Shown one piece after another: positions 1-10,754 of a DNA stretch of 64,000 bases. This stretch comes from DASQEH01 sp038237745 (GTDB lineage: Bacteria > Actinomycetota > Actinomycetes > Propionibacteriales > Nocardioidaceae): contig JBBRYJ010000006.1 in assembly GCA_038237745.1 (NCBI GenBank), positions 1 through 64,000 of the forward strand, written 5' to 3'. How positions within the stretch are numbered: position 1 is the stretch's first letter; the number at the start of each line of letters is the position of its first letter. A program made the position numbers and the translations under genes. The notes beneath the pieces were generated by a model, which made no database searches, was not told the DNA's origin, and saw only the letters and a program-made list of their open reading frames with translations.

Positions 1-2037
<2,037 letters not shown>

Positions 2038-2089
2038 GTCCTTCAGGCTCTCACCGACAAATACATAAGGCGAAGTCTCTAGTCACTTT

Positions 2090-2266
2090 GTGTCATTCTT
2101 GCTGGTTCATGGTCCTCAGAAGCCCAAAGGCAGCGACACTGTCAGAAGCGTTGATGAGACAGACGCGAACCGATGCAGCTTTGGGAGGCCGCCGCAGTGG
2201 TGGACTGACCGCGATGGGCGCATCGACGGCATCAGCAGCGTGAACGTCCTACTGCCGTGGGATTAG
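2090..2266 (+). CDS. possible small hypothetical protein or gene remnant
   Basis: An open frame runs from a TAA just upstream to TAG at 2264-2266. A GTG at 2090 would give 58 residues. The C-terminal half (RPPQWWTDRDGRID...) looks protein-like, with G/C-rich third positions and a Trp pair, while the first part lies in lower-GC DNA. No convincing ribosome binding site is visible. It may be the tail of a decayed gene. I recognise no family. The stop codon overlaps the AGGAG that appears to serve the next small gene. Confidence 0.22.
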   Translation: MSFLLVHGPQKPKGSDTVRSVDETDANRCSFGRPPQWWTDRDGRIDGISSVNVLLPWD

Positions 2267-2280
2267 GAGAGTGACGGTCC

Positions 2281-2451
2281 GTGAACGACCAGCTGGACGT
2301 CAGTGTTCACGACCCCGAGCTTCTCGCGGAGATCGAGCTGATGACCGATCTGATCATCGCCTCCTCGGAATCTCCCGCGAAGCTCTCGCAGGCCAGGATC
2401 GACGAGATTCTCGAAGTCCGACCTGCAGTACCCCACCAGCGGCGGCCCTAG
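2281..2451 (+). CDS. small conserved-looking acidic protein, 56 aa
   Basis: GTG at 2281 follows AGGAG (2265-2269) at 11 nt. The product is small and acidic; its core (ELLAEIELMTDLIIAASE-like, here ending in ...ASSESPAKLSQ) and ...ARIDEILEV resemble short actinobacterial hypothetical proteins with a predicted helical hairpin. I know of no assigned function. It lies 103 nt upstream of the DUF47-PiT phosphate pair on the same strand but is probably a separate unit. The family resemblance is from memory only. Confidence 0.5.
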   Translation: MNDQLDVSVHDPELLAEIELMTDLIIASSESPAKLSQARIDEILEVRPAVPHQRRP

Positions 2452-2554
2452 AACTCTCCACCGGTTCGACTCGGCCCGGCATCGTCAGGTGCGTGGGCGG
2501 GTGCAGCACCCCTAGCATTGCGGTGATCACGTCGTCATCGACCGGGGAGTGGGC

Positions 2555-3175
2555 GTGCCGTTGCTGCGTTTCCGACCCACTGATCCCACGTTCTACGATC
2601 TCTTCGTCGAGTCGGCGAAGAACCTCGTGGGCGGAGCAGAGCTTCTCGCCGAGATGCTTCAGTTCGACATGGACCGACCCGGCCTGGCGAACCGTATGCG
2701 CGATGCCGAGCACCGGGGCGACGAGACCACCCACGCGATCGTGCGGCGGGTGAACACGACATTCGTGACGCCCTTCGACCGTGAGGACATCTACCGGCTC
2801 GCCGCCGGCCTAGACGACGTGATGGACTCCATGGACGAGGCCGTCGACCTGGTCAGCCTTTACGAGCTCCAGGAGCTCCCGGGCGAGCTTGCCGAGCAGG
2901 TCGAGGTGATCCAGCGAGCCGCTGAGCTCACGGCCGACGCGATGTCGAGGCTGCGCACCATGAGCCAGCTCGAGGACTACTGGATCGAGGTCAACCGGCT
3001 CGAGAACGACGGTGACCAGTCTTACCGGCGAATTCTGGCGAAGCTGTTCAGCGGCAAGTTCGAGGCTCTGACGGTGATGAAGCTCAAAGATGTCGTCGAC
3101 TCGCTGGAAGGTGCCATCGACGGGTTCGAGACTGTCGCGAATATCGTCGAACAGATTGCCCTCAAGGAGTCCTGA
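2555..3175 (+). CDS. DUF47 / PhoU-like phosphate transport accessory protein
   Basis: DUF47 proteins are helical PhoU-like partners of PiT phosphate transporters and are thought to modulate them. The sequence begins PLLRFRPTDPTFYDLF, the usual DUF47 N-terminus, and is helical throughout, with acidic clusters such as DDVMDSMDEAVD and a C-terminal DVVDSLEGAIDGFE typical of the metal-binding PhoU fold. At 206 residues it is normal length. GTG 2555 is chosen because GGGGAG lies 5 nt upstream; GTG 2549 in frame is the alternative. Only 2 nt separate it from the PiT gene, so the two are one operon. Confidence 0.9.
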   Translation: MPLLRFRPTDPTFYDLFVESAKNLVGGAELLAEMLQFDMDRPGLANRMRDAEHRGDETTHAIVRRVNTTFVTPFDREDIYRLAAGLDDVMDSMDEAVDLVSLYELQELPGELAEQVEVIQRAAELTADAMSRLRTMSQLEDYWIEVNRLENDGDQSYRRILAKLFSGKFEALTVMKLKDVVDSLEGAIDGFETVANIVEQIALKES

Positions 3176-3177
3176 GC

Positions 3178-4176
3178 GTGGAGCTCGCGCTCGTTATTGC
3201 GGTGAGCCTCGTCGCCCTCGGGTTCGACTACACGAACGGCTTCCATGATGCCGCCAACGCAATCGCGACCTCGGTATCCACCAGAGCGCTTACCCCCCGG
3301 AGGGCACTGCTGCTGGCAGCCGTGATGAACTTCGCCGGCGCGTTCCTCGGTCAGAGGATCGCGACGACGGTGAGCGACGTCATCACGCCACCCGACGGCA
3401 GCCGCGGTCTCGTCGTGGTCGCCGCGGGCCTCCTCGGGGCGATCACCTGGAACCTGATGACCTGGTACTTCGGACTGCCGTCGTCCTCGTCGCACGCCCT
3501 GATCGGCGGGTTGGTGGGAGCGGCGCTGGCGTCCGGAAGTGTGGTGGCCTGGTCGGCGATAAGGGTCAAGGTGCTCGTACCGATGGTGCTGTCGCCGCTC
3601 GTCGGCTTCGCCGTCGCGTTCGGGCTGATGGTGGCGATCATGTGGACGTTTCGCCAGCGCAATCCGGGGAGCACCAATCGGGGCTTCAGGCTGGCGCAGA
3701 CCGTATCGGCGGCAGCGATGGCACTCGGGCATGGTCTCCAGGATGCTCAGAAGACGATGGGCGTCATGTTCCTGGTGCTCGTCACGGCCGGCTATGCCAA
3801 CGCCTCGGACGGACTGCCCTGGTGGGTCATCGCCGCTGCCGCGAGCGCCATCTCGCTCGGCACATGGTCGGGTGGCTGGCGCATCATGCGGACTCTGGGC
3901 CGCCGCGTCATCGCCCTGGACCCCCCACGCGGGTTCGCGGCCGAGACCACTGCTGCGTCGATCCTGTACGTCACGGCTTACGCATTCCAGGCGCCGATAT
4001 CGACGACGCACGTGATCACATCGGCGGTGATGGGGGCGGGGGCGACAAAGAGATGGTCGGCGGTGCGCTGGGCAGTGGCGAGGTCGATCGTCGTCGCGTG
4101 GGTCCTTACGCTCCCCGCAGCGGGTCTGGTGGCAGCCCTGGTGTACGGGCTGTTGCGCCTGTTCGCTGTTGCCTAG
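3178..4176 (+). CDS. PiT-family low-affinity inorganic phosphate transporter
   Basis: PiT permeases import metal-phosphate with protons through the inner membrane. The 332-residue protein has about ten hydrophobic segments and both halves of the PiT duplication: FDYTNGFHDAANAIAT near the N-terminus and FQAPISTTHVITSAVMGAG near the C-terminus, with SSSSHALIGG at mid-length. GTG 3178 starts 2 nt after the DUF47 stop, giving tight coupling. No clear PHO box is visible upstream of the pair, which fits a constitutive low-affinity system. Together with ppk, phoU and SenX3-RegX3 it makes this window rich in phosphate genes. Confidence 0.93.
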   Translation: MELALVIAVSLVALGFDYTNGFHDAANAIATSVSTRALTPRRALLLAAVMNFAGAFLGQRIATTVSDVITPPDGSRGLVVVAAGLLGAITWNLMTWYFGLPSSSSHALIGGLVGAALASGSVVAWSAIRVKVLVPMVLSPLVGFAVAFGLMVAIMWTFRQRNPGSTNRGFRLAQTVSAAAMALGHGLQDAQKTMGVMFLVLVTAGYANASDGLPWWVIAAAASAISLGTWSGGWRIMRTLGRRVIALDPPRGFAAETTAASILYVTAYAFQAPISTTHVITSAVMGAGATKRWSAVRWAVARSIVVAWVLTLPAAGLVAALVYGLLRLFAVA

Positions 4177-4243
4177 CTGTGCGACGTGGCGCGCGCCTGC
4201 AATCGAGGCACATCACCGGTCGTCGGAGCTCGAGGCCGACCCT

Positions 4244-5146
4244 TTACAAATGGCCGACCAACGGTCGGTGCTGCTCGACACCGACGACCTTTCCCTGGTC
4301 GTCGCGGTGTACGACCACCACGCCCGCCGGCTCGAGCGCAATCGGCTCGATGCCGATTGTGTCGAAGATGAAGGGCAAGACCGGCCGGTGCGAGCACAGC
4401 GCGATACGTCTGCTCGTCTGCATCGCCCGGCTCACTTCGCGATCGATGGTGGCACGGTCGGCGCGTTCCTGTGAGAGCGCACCCTGGAGCCGTACCTCCA
4501 CCCGGGCCGAGTTGAGGTATGGCAACAAGGTCTCGACGCACCGGGCGGCGTCGCTCGAGAGCACACGCGTGACGCCGTAGGCCCCCAGCAGGGAGACAAG
4601 GTCATGGGCCTGCCGTCTGCCCAGTGCCTTGAGCGGGCGCTCGGAGTCGTCACCCCGCCACCCCTTTCGGCTCCGCGCGTGGGCATGCCGGACCACCAGC
4701 AGGGGGGCGCTGTCGAACCCGACCTGCTCGAAGGCGCCCAACAGCTCAGCGTCGCGCGGGTGGGTGAGCCTGCGAACCGCCTCGGGCAACGGCAGCCAGC
4801 GCAAGTCGTCTATCTCGTCGTTTCGCTCGTACGACGAGATGTCGGCATGCTTGAGCGGTTGCGCCGCCCAATAGGCAACCACCTTCTCCTGGCCGGTCGC
4901 GATCGTGTAGTGCTGATCGGGCAGACGTGGACCCAGGCGAACGGGCAGCCCGGTCTCTTCGGCGACCTCTCTCACAGCGGCGCCGAGATCGTCCTCACCG
5001 GGGTCGAGCTTGCCTTTCGGGAACGACCAGTCGTCGTACCGCGGTCGGTGCACCAGCAACACCTCGGTATCGGAGCCGGTCGTCCGCCAGACGACACACC
5101 CGGCGGCGAGAACAGGTCCGGTACGGGCGCCGACCTGCGCCGCCAT
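4244..5146 (-). CDS. mutT1: MutT1-like NUDIX hydrolase fused to histidine phosphatase
   Basis: An N-terminal NUDIX domain (about residues 10-140) carries the full box GX5EX7REVAEETGL, and a C-terminal histidine-phosphatase domain begins at VVRHAHA (~155). Mycobacterial MutT1 has this architecture and sanitises 8-oxo-dGTP and dinucleotide polyphosphates. The start at 5146 is chosen because its ATG overlaps the TGA of ppk by one base (TGATG), implying translational coupling; the open frame extends further upstream only as out-of-context Arg-rich sequence. Product 300 aa. The ppk-mutT1 order matches Mycobacterium Rv2984-Rv2985. Confidence 0.9.
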   Translation of the reverse strand: MAAQVGARTGPVLAAGCVVWRTTGSDTEVLLVHRPRYDDWSFPKGKLDPGEDDLGAAVREVAEETGLPVRLGPRLPDQHYTIATGQEKVVAYWAAQPLKHADISSYERNDEIDDLRWLPLPEAVRRLTHPRDAELLGAFEQVGFDSAPLLVVRHAHARSRKGWRGDDSERPLKALGRRQAHDLVSLLGAYGVTRVLSSDAARCVETLLPYLNSARVEVRLQGALSQERADRATIDREVSRAMQTSRRIALCSHRPVLPFIFDTIGIEPIALEPAGVVVVHRDDQGKVVGVEQHRPLVGHL

Positions 5147-7404
5147 CAGCGGCGCGTGGCCGAGGCTGCCTCGCGGCGCCGACGATGCGCAGCGATGAGT
5201 GCCGCCTGGAGGTCGACCAGCGGTTCGCCGTCGGGTCCGAGATGATGTCGCTCCCATGTGCCGTCGCTCTGGAGGCGCCATGACGCCGTACGGTCATCCA
5301 ACCCGAGGTCGAGCAGCTCCCCGAGAGCACGGACATGGTCGCGGCTCGGAATCTGTACGAGGACCTCGACCCGACGGTCCAGGTTGCGGTGCATGAGGTC
5401 GGCGGACCCGATCCAGGCCTGGGGCTCGCCGCCGTTCTCGAACCAGAAGATGCGGCTGTGCTCGAGAAACCGTCCGAGCACGCTGCACACCGAGATGTTG
5501 TCCGACATGCCCTCGACGCCCGGGCGCAACGTGCAGATCCCGCGGATCCAGAGGTCGACGGGAACGCCTGCCTGGGACGAGTGGTACAGCGCGTCGACCA
5601 GAGCCTCGTCGACCAGCGAGTTGGCCTTGATCCGTATCCTGGCGGGGCGGCCCTCCCGATGATGGTTGGTCTCTCGGTGGATGTGGTCGAGCAGTCCGGC
5701 CCGCACGGACTCGGGGGCGACGAAAAGGTGCTGGTAGTCGCGCTGCCGGGCGAATCCGCTCAGGTTGTTGAACAGCTGGCTGATATCCGAGGCGATGCCC
5801 TCGTCAGCTGTAAGCAGCCCAAGGTCCTCATACATGCGGGCCGTCTTCGGGTTGTAGTTGCCGGTGCCGATGTGCGCATAGCGACGGATGCCGACGCCCT
5901 CGTCTCGCACCACGAGCGCGAGCTTGCAGTGGGTCTTGAGCCCGACGAGCCCGTAGACCACGTGGCAACCGGCCTGCTCGAGCTTCCGAGCCCACTTGAT
6001 GTTCGCCTGCTCGTCGAAGCGTGCCTTGATCTCAACCAGCACGAGCACCTGCTTGCCCGACTGGGCTGCGTCGATCAACGCGTCGATGATGGGGGAGTCA
6101 CCCGACGTGCGGTACAGGGTCTGCTTGATGGCGAGGACGTGAGGGTCGGCCGCGGCCTGCTCGATGAAGCGCTGCACGCTCGTCGCGAAGGAGTCGTACG
6201 GGTGATGCAGCAGTACGTCGCGCCGGGAGATCGCGCTGAACAGGTCGGCGGGACTCGACGACTCGACCTCCGCGAGGTGGCTGTGCGTGTGCGGCACGAA
6301 CGCCGGGTACTTGAGCTCAGGCCGGTCGAGGTCGGCGATCCCATGAAGGCCGGTGAGGTCGAGCGGGCCGGGAAGGTGGAACACCTCGCTCTCGGACACG
6401 TCGAGCTCGGAAACCAGCAGGTGCAGCACGTGCGGGTCGATCGTCTGCTCCACCTCCAGGCGTACCGGGGAGCCGAACCGGCGGCGCTGGAGCTCGCGTT
6501 CGAGCGCTTTCAGCAGGTTCTCGGCGTCGTCCTCCTCGACCTCCAGGTCCTCGTTGCGGGTGACCCGGAACGCGTGGTGCTGCAGCACCTCCATGCCGGG
6601 GAAGAGCTGGTCGAGGTGGGCGGCCATGACGTCCTCGAGCGGTACGAAGCGCTCGTCGCCGAGATTCACGAATCGCGGGAAGATAGGTGGCACCTTGACC
6701 CGCGCGAAGTGCTCGGCGCCGGTCTCCGGGTTGCGGATCGTGACTGCGAGGTTCAAAGACAGGCCGGAGATGTACGGGAACGGATGGGCGGGGTCGACCG
6801 CAAGCGGGGTGAGGACTGGGAAGACGCGTTCGGTGAACAGGTCCTGCATCCGCTTCTGCTCGTCGTTGTCGAGCTCGTCCCAACGCAGGACGCCGATGTG
6901 ATGGTCGGCGAGGGCCTTCACGATGTCTGCGCAGAACAGCTGCCCATGGCGGTGCATCAGCATGCGGGCCTCGCGCCAGATCGACTCGAGCACCTCTCGT
7001 GGCATCATCCCGCTCGCGGCGGGTACGGCCACGCCGGCTGCCAGCCGCCGCTTGAGCCCTGCCACCCGGACCATGAAGAACTCGTCGAGGTTCCCGGCGA
7101 AGATGGCGAGGAAGCGTGTTCTCTCGAGTATCGGCACCGTGGGGTCCTCGGCCAGCTCGAGCACGCGGCTGTTGAAGCGCAACCACGACAGCTCGCGGTC
7201 GAGGAACCTGTCGTGGGGAAGGTCGTCGAAGTCGGGCTGGTAGGGCGGGTCGATGTCGAACGAGTCGTTGCCTGTCATCCGGCTACGCAGCTCGTTCGGC
7301 CCTTCAGTCGTCCCAGCCGCGGTGGTCGCGGGAAGGGTGACCGGGCGCGTACCGGCGGTTGTGCCGGTGTTCGGAGCTGCTTGCTCGATGGACATGCCAA
7401 ACAT
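5146..7404 (-). CDS. ppk: polyphosphate kinase 1
   Basis: PPK1 reversibly polymerises ATP gamma-phosphate into polyphosphate. The 752-residue protein contains the N-domain start DRFLDRELSWLRFN, the EFFMVRVAGLKRR segment, and the phospholipase-D-like catalytic halves with EIKARFDEQANI and the region around YGLVGLKTHCK, which should hold an autophosphorylated His. The first ~40 residues are low-complexity, so ATG 7395 (MSIEQ) is an equally possible start. A small GTTC-TGT-GAAC inverted repeat at 7414-7424 lies just upstream. The downstream mutT1 is coupled by TGATG. Confidence 0.96.
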   Translation of the reverse strand: MFGMSIEQAAPNTGTTAGTRPVTLPATTAAGTTEGPNELRSRMTGNDSFDIDPPYQPDFDDLPHDRFLDRELSWLRFNSRVLELAEDPTVPILERTRFLAIFAGNLDEFFMVRVAGLKRRLAAGVAVPAASGMMPREVLESIWREARMLMHRHGQLFCADIVKALADHHIGVLRWDELDNDEQKRMQDLFTERVFPVLTPLAVDPAHPFPYISGLSLNLAVTIRNPETGAEHFARVKVPPIFPRFVNLGDERFVPLEDVMAAHLDQLFPGMEVLQHHAFRVTRNEDLEVEEDDAENLLKALERELQRRRFGSPVRLEVEQTIDPHVLHLLVSELDVSESEVFHLPGPLDLTGLHGIADLDRPELKYPAFVPHTHSHLAEVESSSPADLFSAISRRDVLLHHPYDSFATSVQRFIEQAAADPHVLAIKQTLYRTSGDSPIIDALIDAAQSGKQVLVLVEIKARFDEQANIKWARKLEQAGCHVVYGLVGLKTHCKLALVVRDEGVGIRRYAHIGTGNYNPKTARMYEDLGLLTADEGIASDISQLFNNLSGFARQRDYQHLFVAPESVRAGLLDHIHRETNHHREGRPARIRIKANSLVDEALVDALYHSSQAGVPVDLWIRGICTLRPGVEGMSDNISVCSVLGRFLEHSRIFWFENGGEPQAWIGSADLMHRNLDRRVEVLVQIPSRDHVRALGELLDLGLDDRTASWRLQSDGTWERHHLGPDGEPLVDLQAALIAAHRRRREAASATRR

Positions 7405-7506
7405 GGTCTCATCGTTCTGTGAACAACGTATGACGTCGCGCGGATGCTGGCGTCGGTGCAGTCCGAGCCCCTGGACGGGCGGGCTCGCACGTGTCGAAGG
7501 CCGGTG

Positions 7507-8424
7507 TCAACTACGGGCGTACATCACGTCGATCGAGACGTTGCGAAAGCCGAGCCGCTCGTAGACCGCGACAGCCGGCAGATTGTCGCTCTCGACGTAC
7601 AACGTCACCTCGTCCAGACCGCGATCACGCAGATGATGCAGGCCGGTAAGTGTCAGTGCCTTGCCCAGCCCGAGCCGCTGGGCGTCGGGATGCACGCCGA
7701 GCACGTACACCTCGCCGATCGGTGCACCCCCCGCGCCCCCCGACGGGTGAACCTTCGTCCAGTGGAAGCCGATCAGGTGTCCGGTGCGCTCGGCGAGGAA
7801 GAACCCCGCCGGGTCGAACCATGATTGCGCGACACGCTGGCGCAGGTCGCCGACCCCCAGGCGCCCCTGCTCGGGGTGTGCGTCGAACGACGCCGCATTG
7901 ACGGCTACCCACGCCTCGTCGTCGTCGCCAGGGACGAACGTCCGGACCGTGACGTCGGGGGGGTAGGACGGTTGGGCAAGCGGCACATCGTTGGTGAGCC
8001 GCATCTGCCGGAGCTCCCGCGCGGGTTCGAACCCGCGCCGAGCCGCCATCGCCTGAGCGTCGGAGGTGTTCCCGTGCGCCCACACGCGAAGGGGGCGCTC
8101 GTCCGCGGTAGCAGAAATGGCGCACAACAGCGCCGAACCGACGCCGCTCCGTCTATGAGTTGGTGCGACCAGGAGGTGGGCGCTGACCTCGTCGGAGCGA
8201 AGATCGGCGTGGCCGTAGCCGATGACATCGCTATCGCCCAGCGAACGAGCGATCACGTGGTAGGCCGCGCCGTCGGCGACGGCGAGGTCGAAGCGCACCT
8301 GATCGTCGAGGGCTGCGGCGCCGTCCACCGCGGATGAAGCGGAGTCGATAGCCAGAACCTGCTCCGCCTCCGCTGACGAGATCCCGTGCGCGGAGCCGAC
8401 CACGTGGAAGACCGGCTGGGTCAT
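7507..8424 (-). CDS. mshD: mycothiol synthase (MshD), tandem GNAT acetyltransferase
   Basis: MshD acetylates Cys-GlcN-Ins with acetyl-CoA in the last step of mycothiol synthesis. The 305-residue protein has two GNAT folds: an N-terminal one with THRRSGVGSALL (~90) and a C-terminal one with VHPDAQRLGLGKALT (~235) and the ending VAVYERLGF. The start at 8424 is set by the ATGA overlap with the upstream regulator gene. The neighbouring GlnR-like regulator matches Rv0818-Rv0819. mshA lies at 26.1 kb in the same window. Confidence 0.93.
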   Translation of the reverse strand: MTQPVFHVVGSAHGISSAEAEQVLAIDSASSAVDGAAALDDQVRFDLAVADGAAYHVIARSLGDSDVIGYGHADLRSDEVSAHLLVAPTHRRSGVGSALLCAISATADERPLRVWAHGNTSDAQAMAARRGFEPARELRQMRLTNDVPLAQPSYPPDVTVRTFVPGDDDEAWVAVNAASFDAHPEQGRLGVGDLRQRVAQSWFDPAGFFLAERTGHLIGFHWTKVHPSGGAGGAPIGEVYVLGVHPDAQRLGLGKALTLTGLHHLRDRGLDEVTLYVESDNLPAVAVYERLGFRNVSIDVMYARS

Positions 8425-9161
8425 CTGCGCTGCCGGTCGGCAAGCGACTCTTCGGCGGGCTCGTCTCCGCCGCTGGTCCGGTCCGGCGCAGGCAGCACGA
8501 ACCGGTACCCGACGTTCCGGACGGTGCCGATGAGCGAGTCCCGCTCCGGTCCGATCTTGGCGCGTAGCCGGCGCACGTGCACGTCTACGGTGCGGGTACC
8601 GCCGAAGTAGTCGTACCCCCACACTTCCTGGAGCAGCTGCTGCCGGTTGAACACCCGGCCTGGATGCTGGACCAGGTATTTGAGCAGCTCAAACTCCTTG
8701 AACGTGAGATCGAGGCTGCGTCCGTCGAGGCGGGCGGTGTACGACGCCTCGTCGATCTCCATCGCCCCCCTGCGTATCATGGTCTCCGGCTGCCCGCCCG
8801 GACCGGAGATGGCAAGTCGCCCGATCGCCAGCCGTAACCGGGCCTCGACCTCCGCCGGGCCTGCGCTGACGAGGAGAACGTCGTCGGCCCCCCAGTCGGC
8901 CGCGACCGCCGTGAGGCCGCCCTCGGTGACGACCAAGACCACCGGGGCGTTGGCTCCGGTCGTACGCATAAGCCGGCAGAGACTACGCGCGGCTGAGAGG
9001 TCGTGACGTCCGTCGACAAGGATGACATCGCAGTCCGGTGCCTGGAGGAGCGCGGTCGGCTCGGCGGGCAGCACCCGCACATGGTGGGGCAGGAACCCGA
9101 GAGCAGGCAGCACCTCGACGGAGGGCTGCGGAGTGTCGGTGAGCAGCAGCAGCGCCCGCAT
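8421..9161 (-). CDS. glnR: GlnR-like atypical OmpR-family response regulator
   Basis: The protein is 246 aa: a receiver-like N-terminal domain (1-120) and a C-terminal winged helix (~135-225) with LTFKEFELLKYLVQHPGRVFN split by the usual turn and TVDVHVRRLRAKIG recognition region. The receiver has CDVILVDGRHD, where the Asp is kept, but the acidic pocket and switch residues look atypical, as in actinobacterial GlnR, which controls nitrogen metabolism without a cognate kinase. No kinase gene is adjacent. The gene overlaps mshD by 4 nt, the same order as Rv0818-mshD. A remote alternative is another orphan OmpR regulator. Confidence 0.85.
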   Translation of the reverse strand: MRALLLLTDTPQPSVEVLPALGFLPHHVRVLPAEPTALLQAPDCDVILVDGRHDLSAARSLCRLMRTTGANAPVVLVVTEGGLTAVAADWGADDVLLVSAGPAEVEARLRLAIGRLAISGPGGQPETMIRRGAMEIDEASYTARLDGRSLDLTFKEFELLKYLVQHPGRVFNRQQLLQEVWGYDYFGGTRTVDVHVRRLRAKIGPERDSLIGTVRNVGYRFVLPAPDRTSGGDEPAEESLADRQRR

Positions 9162-9248
9162 CGCCCACCCCCTCGGTGCGCGGGACAGTGGTCATCGCGC
9201 GGCGACGGTGGCTCACCGCCGCTCGCTGAGCCTGAGACACTACCCGAC

Positions 9249-9557
9249 ATGGAGTCCGAGGTGTCTGGTCGTCGCGCCGACGAGCCGACCACGAGGACGT
9301 CACGGGTGACCGTGCGCTACTGGGCAGCTGCCCGGGCAGCCGCTGGTCGAGCCGAGGAGCAGTTCGACGGAGCGACCGTTGAGGCGGTCCTCGACCAGGC
9401 TCGGCTGGCGCACGCCGGAGACGGCCGGTTCGAGCAGGTACTCGGCGTCTCGTCGCTTCTCCTCGGCGACCAGCCGGTCGGGTCACGTGACCTGGCCGGG
9501 GTGACTGTTGCGCAGGGCGACGTGATCGAGGTGCTGCCCCCGTTCGCGGGCGGCTGA
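9249..9557 (+). CDS. MoaD/ThiS-like small sulfur-carrier protein
   Basis: A 102-residue protein with a beta-grasp-like core (VTVRYWAAARAAAG ... LLLGDQPVG ... VAQGDVIEVLPPFAGG) ends in the Gly-Gly that sulfur carriers use for adenylation and thiocarboxylation. ATG 9249 is used; GTG 9306 would remove a poorly conserved 19-residue lead. It is divergent from glnR and 120 nt ahead of a leader peptide and sulfurtransferase gene. In Mycobacterium the corresponding place near cysA2 also holds a ThiS/MoaD-type gene, so it may serve thiocarboxylate sulfur delivery rather than molybdopterin synthesis. Confidence 0.85.
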   Translation: MESEVSGRRADEPTTRTSRVTVRYWAAARAAAGRAEEQFDGATVEAVLDQARLAHAGDGRFEQVLGVSSLLLGDQPVGSRDLAGVTVAQGDVIEVLPPFAGG

Positions 9558-9664
9558 CGCTAGGGGTCCCGCGGATCGAGGTCAGCGAGGCTGTGCGTCT
9601 CCCGGCAGACGGTGGTGACGATTTCGACCTGTGGCCCTGGACGCGCCTTGTCGGCGTGAGCGCG

Positions 9665-9670
9665 TAGGCT
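9665..9670 (+). promoter_or_regulatory. -10 box of a leaderless transcript
   Basis: TAGGCT ends 7 nt before the ATG at 9678, so transcription would begin at or next to the start codon. No Shine-Dalgarno is visible. No good -35 is seen 17 nt upstream. This supports the short leader ORF that follows being translated as a leaderless message. Confidence 0.6.
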
Positions 9671-9677
9671 CGCTCAT

Positions 9678-9755
9678 ATGCACTCGGCATTTCTGACGAA
9701 GCGCCGCGAGGTGGACCACTGCCGTACCGCCGCTGCGCTGTGTCGAGTCTCCTGA
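9678..9755 (+). CDS. short Cys-containing leader peptide upstream of sulfurtransferase operon
   Basis: This 25-codon ORF reads MHSAFLTKRREVDHC then RTAAALCRVS. It matches the recurrent actinobacterial leader-peptide pattern L-T-x-R-R-x-V-D-x-C-R-x-A-x-x-L-C-R that I recall from genes of sulfur metabolism. Such leaderless short ORFs are reported in mycobacteria to sense cysteine supply by ribosome stalling at Cys codons and to attenuate the downstream operon. Here the Cys codons are 15 and 22. The 150 nt between its stop and the sulfurtransferase start hold enough G/C-rich sequence to fold, though I did not resolve one structure. Confidence 0.8.
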   Translation: MHSAFLTKRREVDHCRTAAALCRVS

Positions 9756-9905
9756 CGGCCTCGAACCCCCTCGCCCCCTGCTCGCTCAGCGCAGCGGCGA
9801 ACCCCTCGGTCTGCAAGCCTGTTGCTTGTCGAGACACGGTTGTTCCCCATCCGTTCGCCATCACCTCACGTCGTACGCACGTGAGAGATCACCGGAGGTA
9901 TCCGC

Positions 9906-10754
9906 ATGAGCCGCGACACCGTACTTGTCGACGCTGACTGGGTCGAGAGCCACCTCGACGACACAACCATCGTGCTGGTGGAGGTCGACGAGGACACATC
10001 GGCCTACGGCAAGGGCCACATCCGTGGTGCTCTGAAGCTCGACTGGAAGCAGGACCTGCAGGATCCGGTGCGCCGAGACTTCATCGACAAGCAGCAGTTC
10101 GAGGCTCTGCTGTCCGAACGCGGCATCGGCAACGACCACACCGTCGTGCTGTACGGAGGCAACAACAACTGGTTCGCGGCCTACGCCTACTGGTACTTCA
10201 AGCTCTACGGGCACGAAAGGGTGGCCCTGGTCGACGGCGGGCGGAAGAAGTGGGAGCTCGAGTCCCGTGAGCTGACCGACGAGGTCGCCACCCGCGAGCC
10301 AACGAGCTACCAGGCTTCCGAGCCCGACCTGTCGATCCGCGCCTTCCGCGACGAGGTCGTCGAGGCCATCGGCACCAAGAACCTCGTCGACGTCCGGTCA
10401 CCGGACGAGTATGCGGGTCGGCTGCTGGCTCCGGCCCACCTGCCTCAGGAGTCTGCGCAGCGAGGCGGCCACATCCCCACAGCCGCGAATGTTCCCTGGA
10501 GCAAGGCGGCCAACGACGACGGCACGTTCAAGAGCGACGACGAGCTCAACAAGCTGTACAGCGAGGCGGGGGTGACCGTCGGCGCCGACACGATCGCCTA
10601 CTGCCGCATCGGGGAGCGTAGCGCCCACACATGGTTCGTGCTGCATGAGCTCCTCGACCAGCCGAATGTCAAGAACTACGACGGCTCCTGGACCGAGTAC
10701 GGCTCGCTCGTAGGCGTCCCCGTCGCAGTGGGCGACGAGCCGGGCACCGCCTGA
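9906..10754 (+). CDS. thiosulfate sulfurtransferase (two-domain rhodanese)
   Basis: The protein is 282 aa with two rhodanese domains: an inactive N-terminal one and a C-terminal one bearing the active-site loop YCRIGERSAHTW (Cys ~234). Rhodaneses move sulfane sulfur to cyanide or thiol acceptors. It is close to mycobacterial CysA2/SseA-type proteins. A strong GGAGGT precedes ATG 9906. It is followed by DUF1416 with a one-base TGATG overlap and preceded by a Cys leader peptide, so the pair is probably a cysteine-responsive sulfur-relay operon. Confidence 0.93.
   Translation: MSRDTVLVDADWVESHLDDTTIVLVEVDEDTSAYGKGHIRGALKLDWKQDLQDPVRRDFIDKQQFEALLSERGIGNDHTVVLYGGNNNWFAAYAYWYFKLYGHERVALVDGGRKKWELESRELTDEVATREPTSYQASEPDLSIRAFRDEVVEAIGTKNLVDVRSPDEYAGRLLAPAHLPQESAQRGGHIPTAANVPWSKAANDDGTFKSDDELNKLYSEAGVTVGADTIAYCRIGERSAHTWFVLHELLDQPNVKNYDGSWTEYGSLVGVPVAVGDEPGTA

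Noticed and set aside
5335..7422. 695-codon open frame on the plus strand opposite ppk
   Set aside because: It is the antisense shadow of ppk; composition is Val/Arg/Gly/Leu/Asp-rich without motifs, as expected opposite a high-GC gene.
7414..7424. GTTC-TGT-GAAC upstream of ppk as a PHO box
   Set aside because: Only one GTTCAC-type unit exists; the second at 11-nt spacing is missing, so it does not meet the PHO-box pattern.
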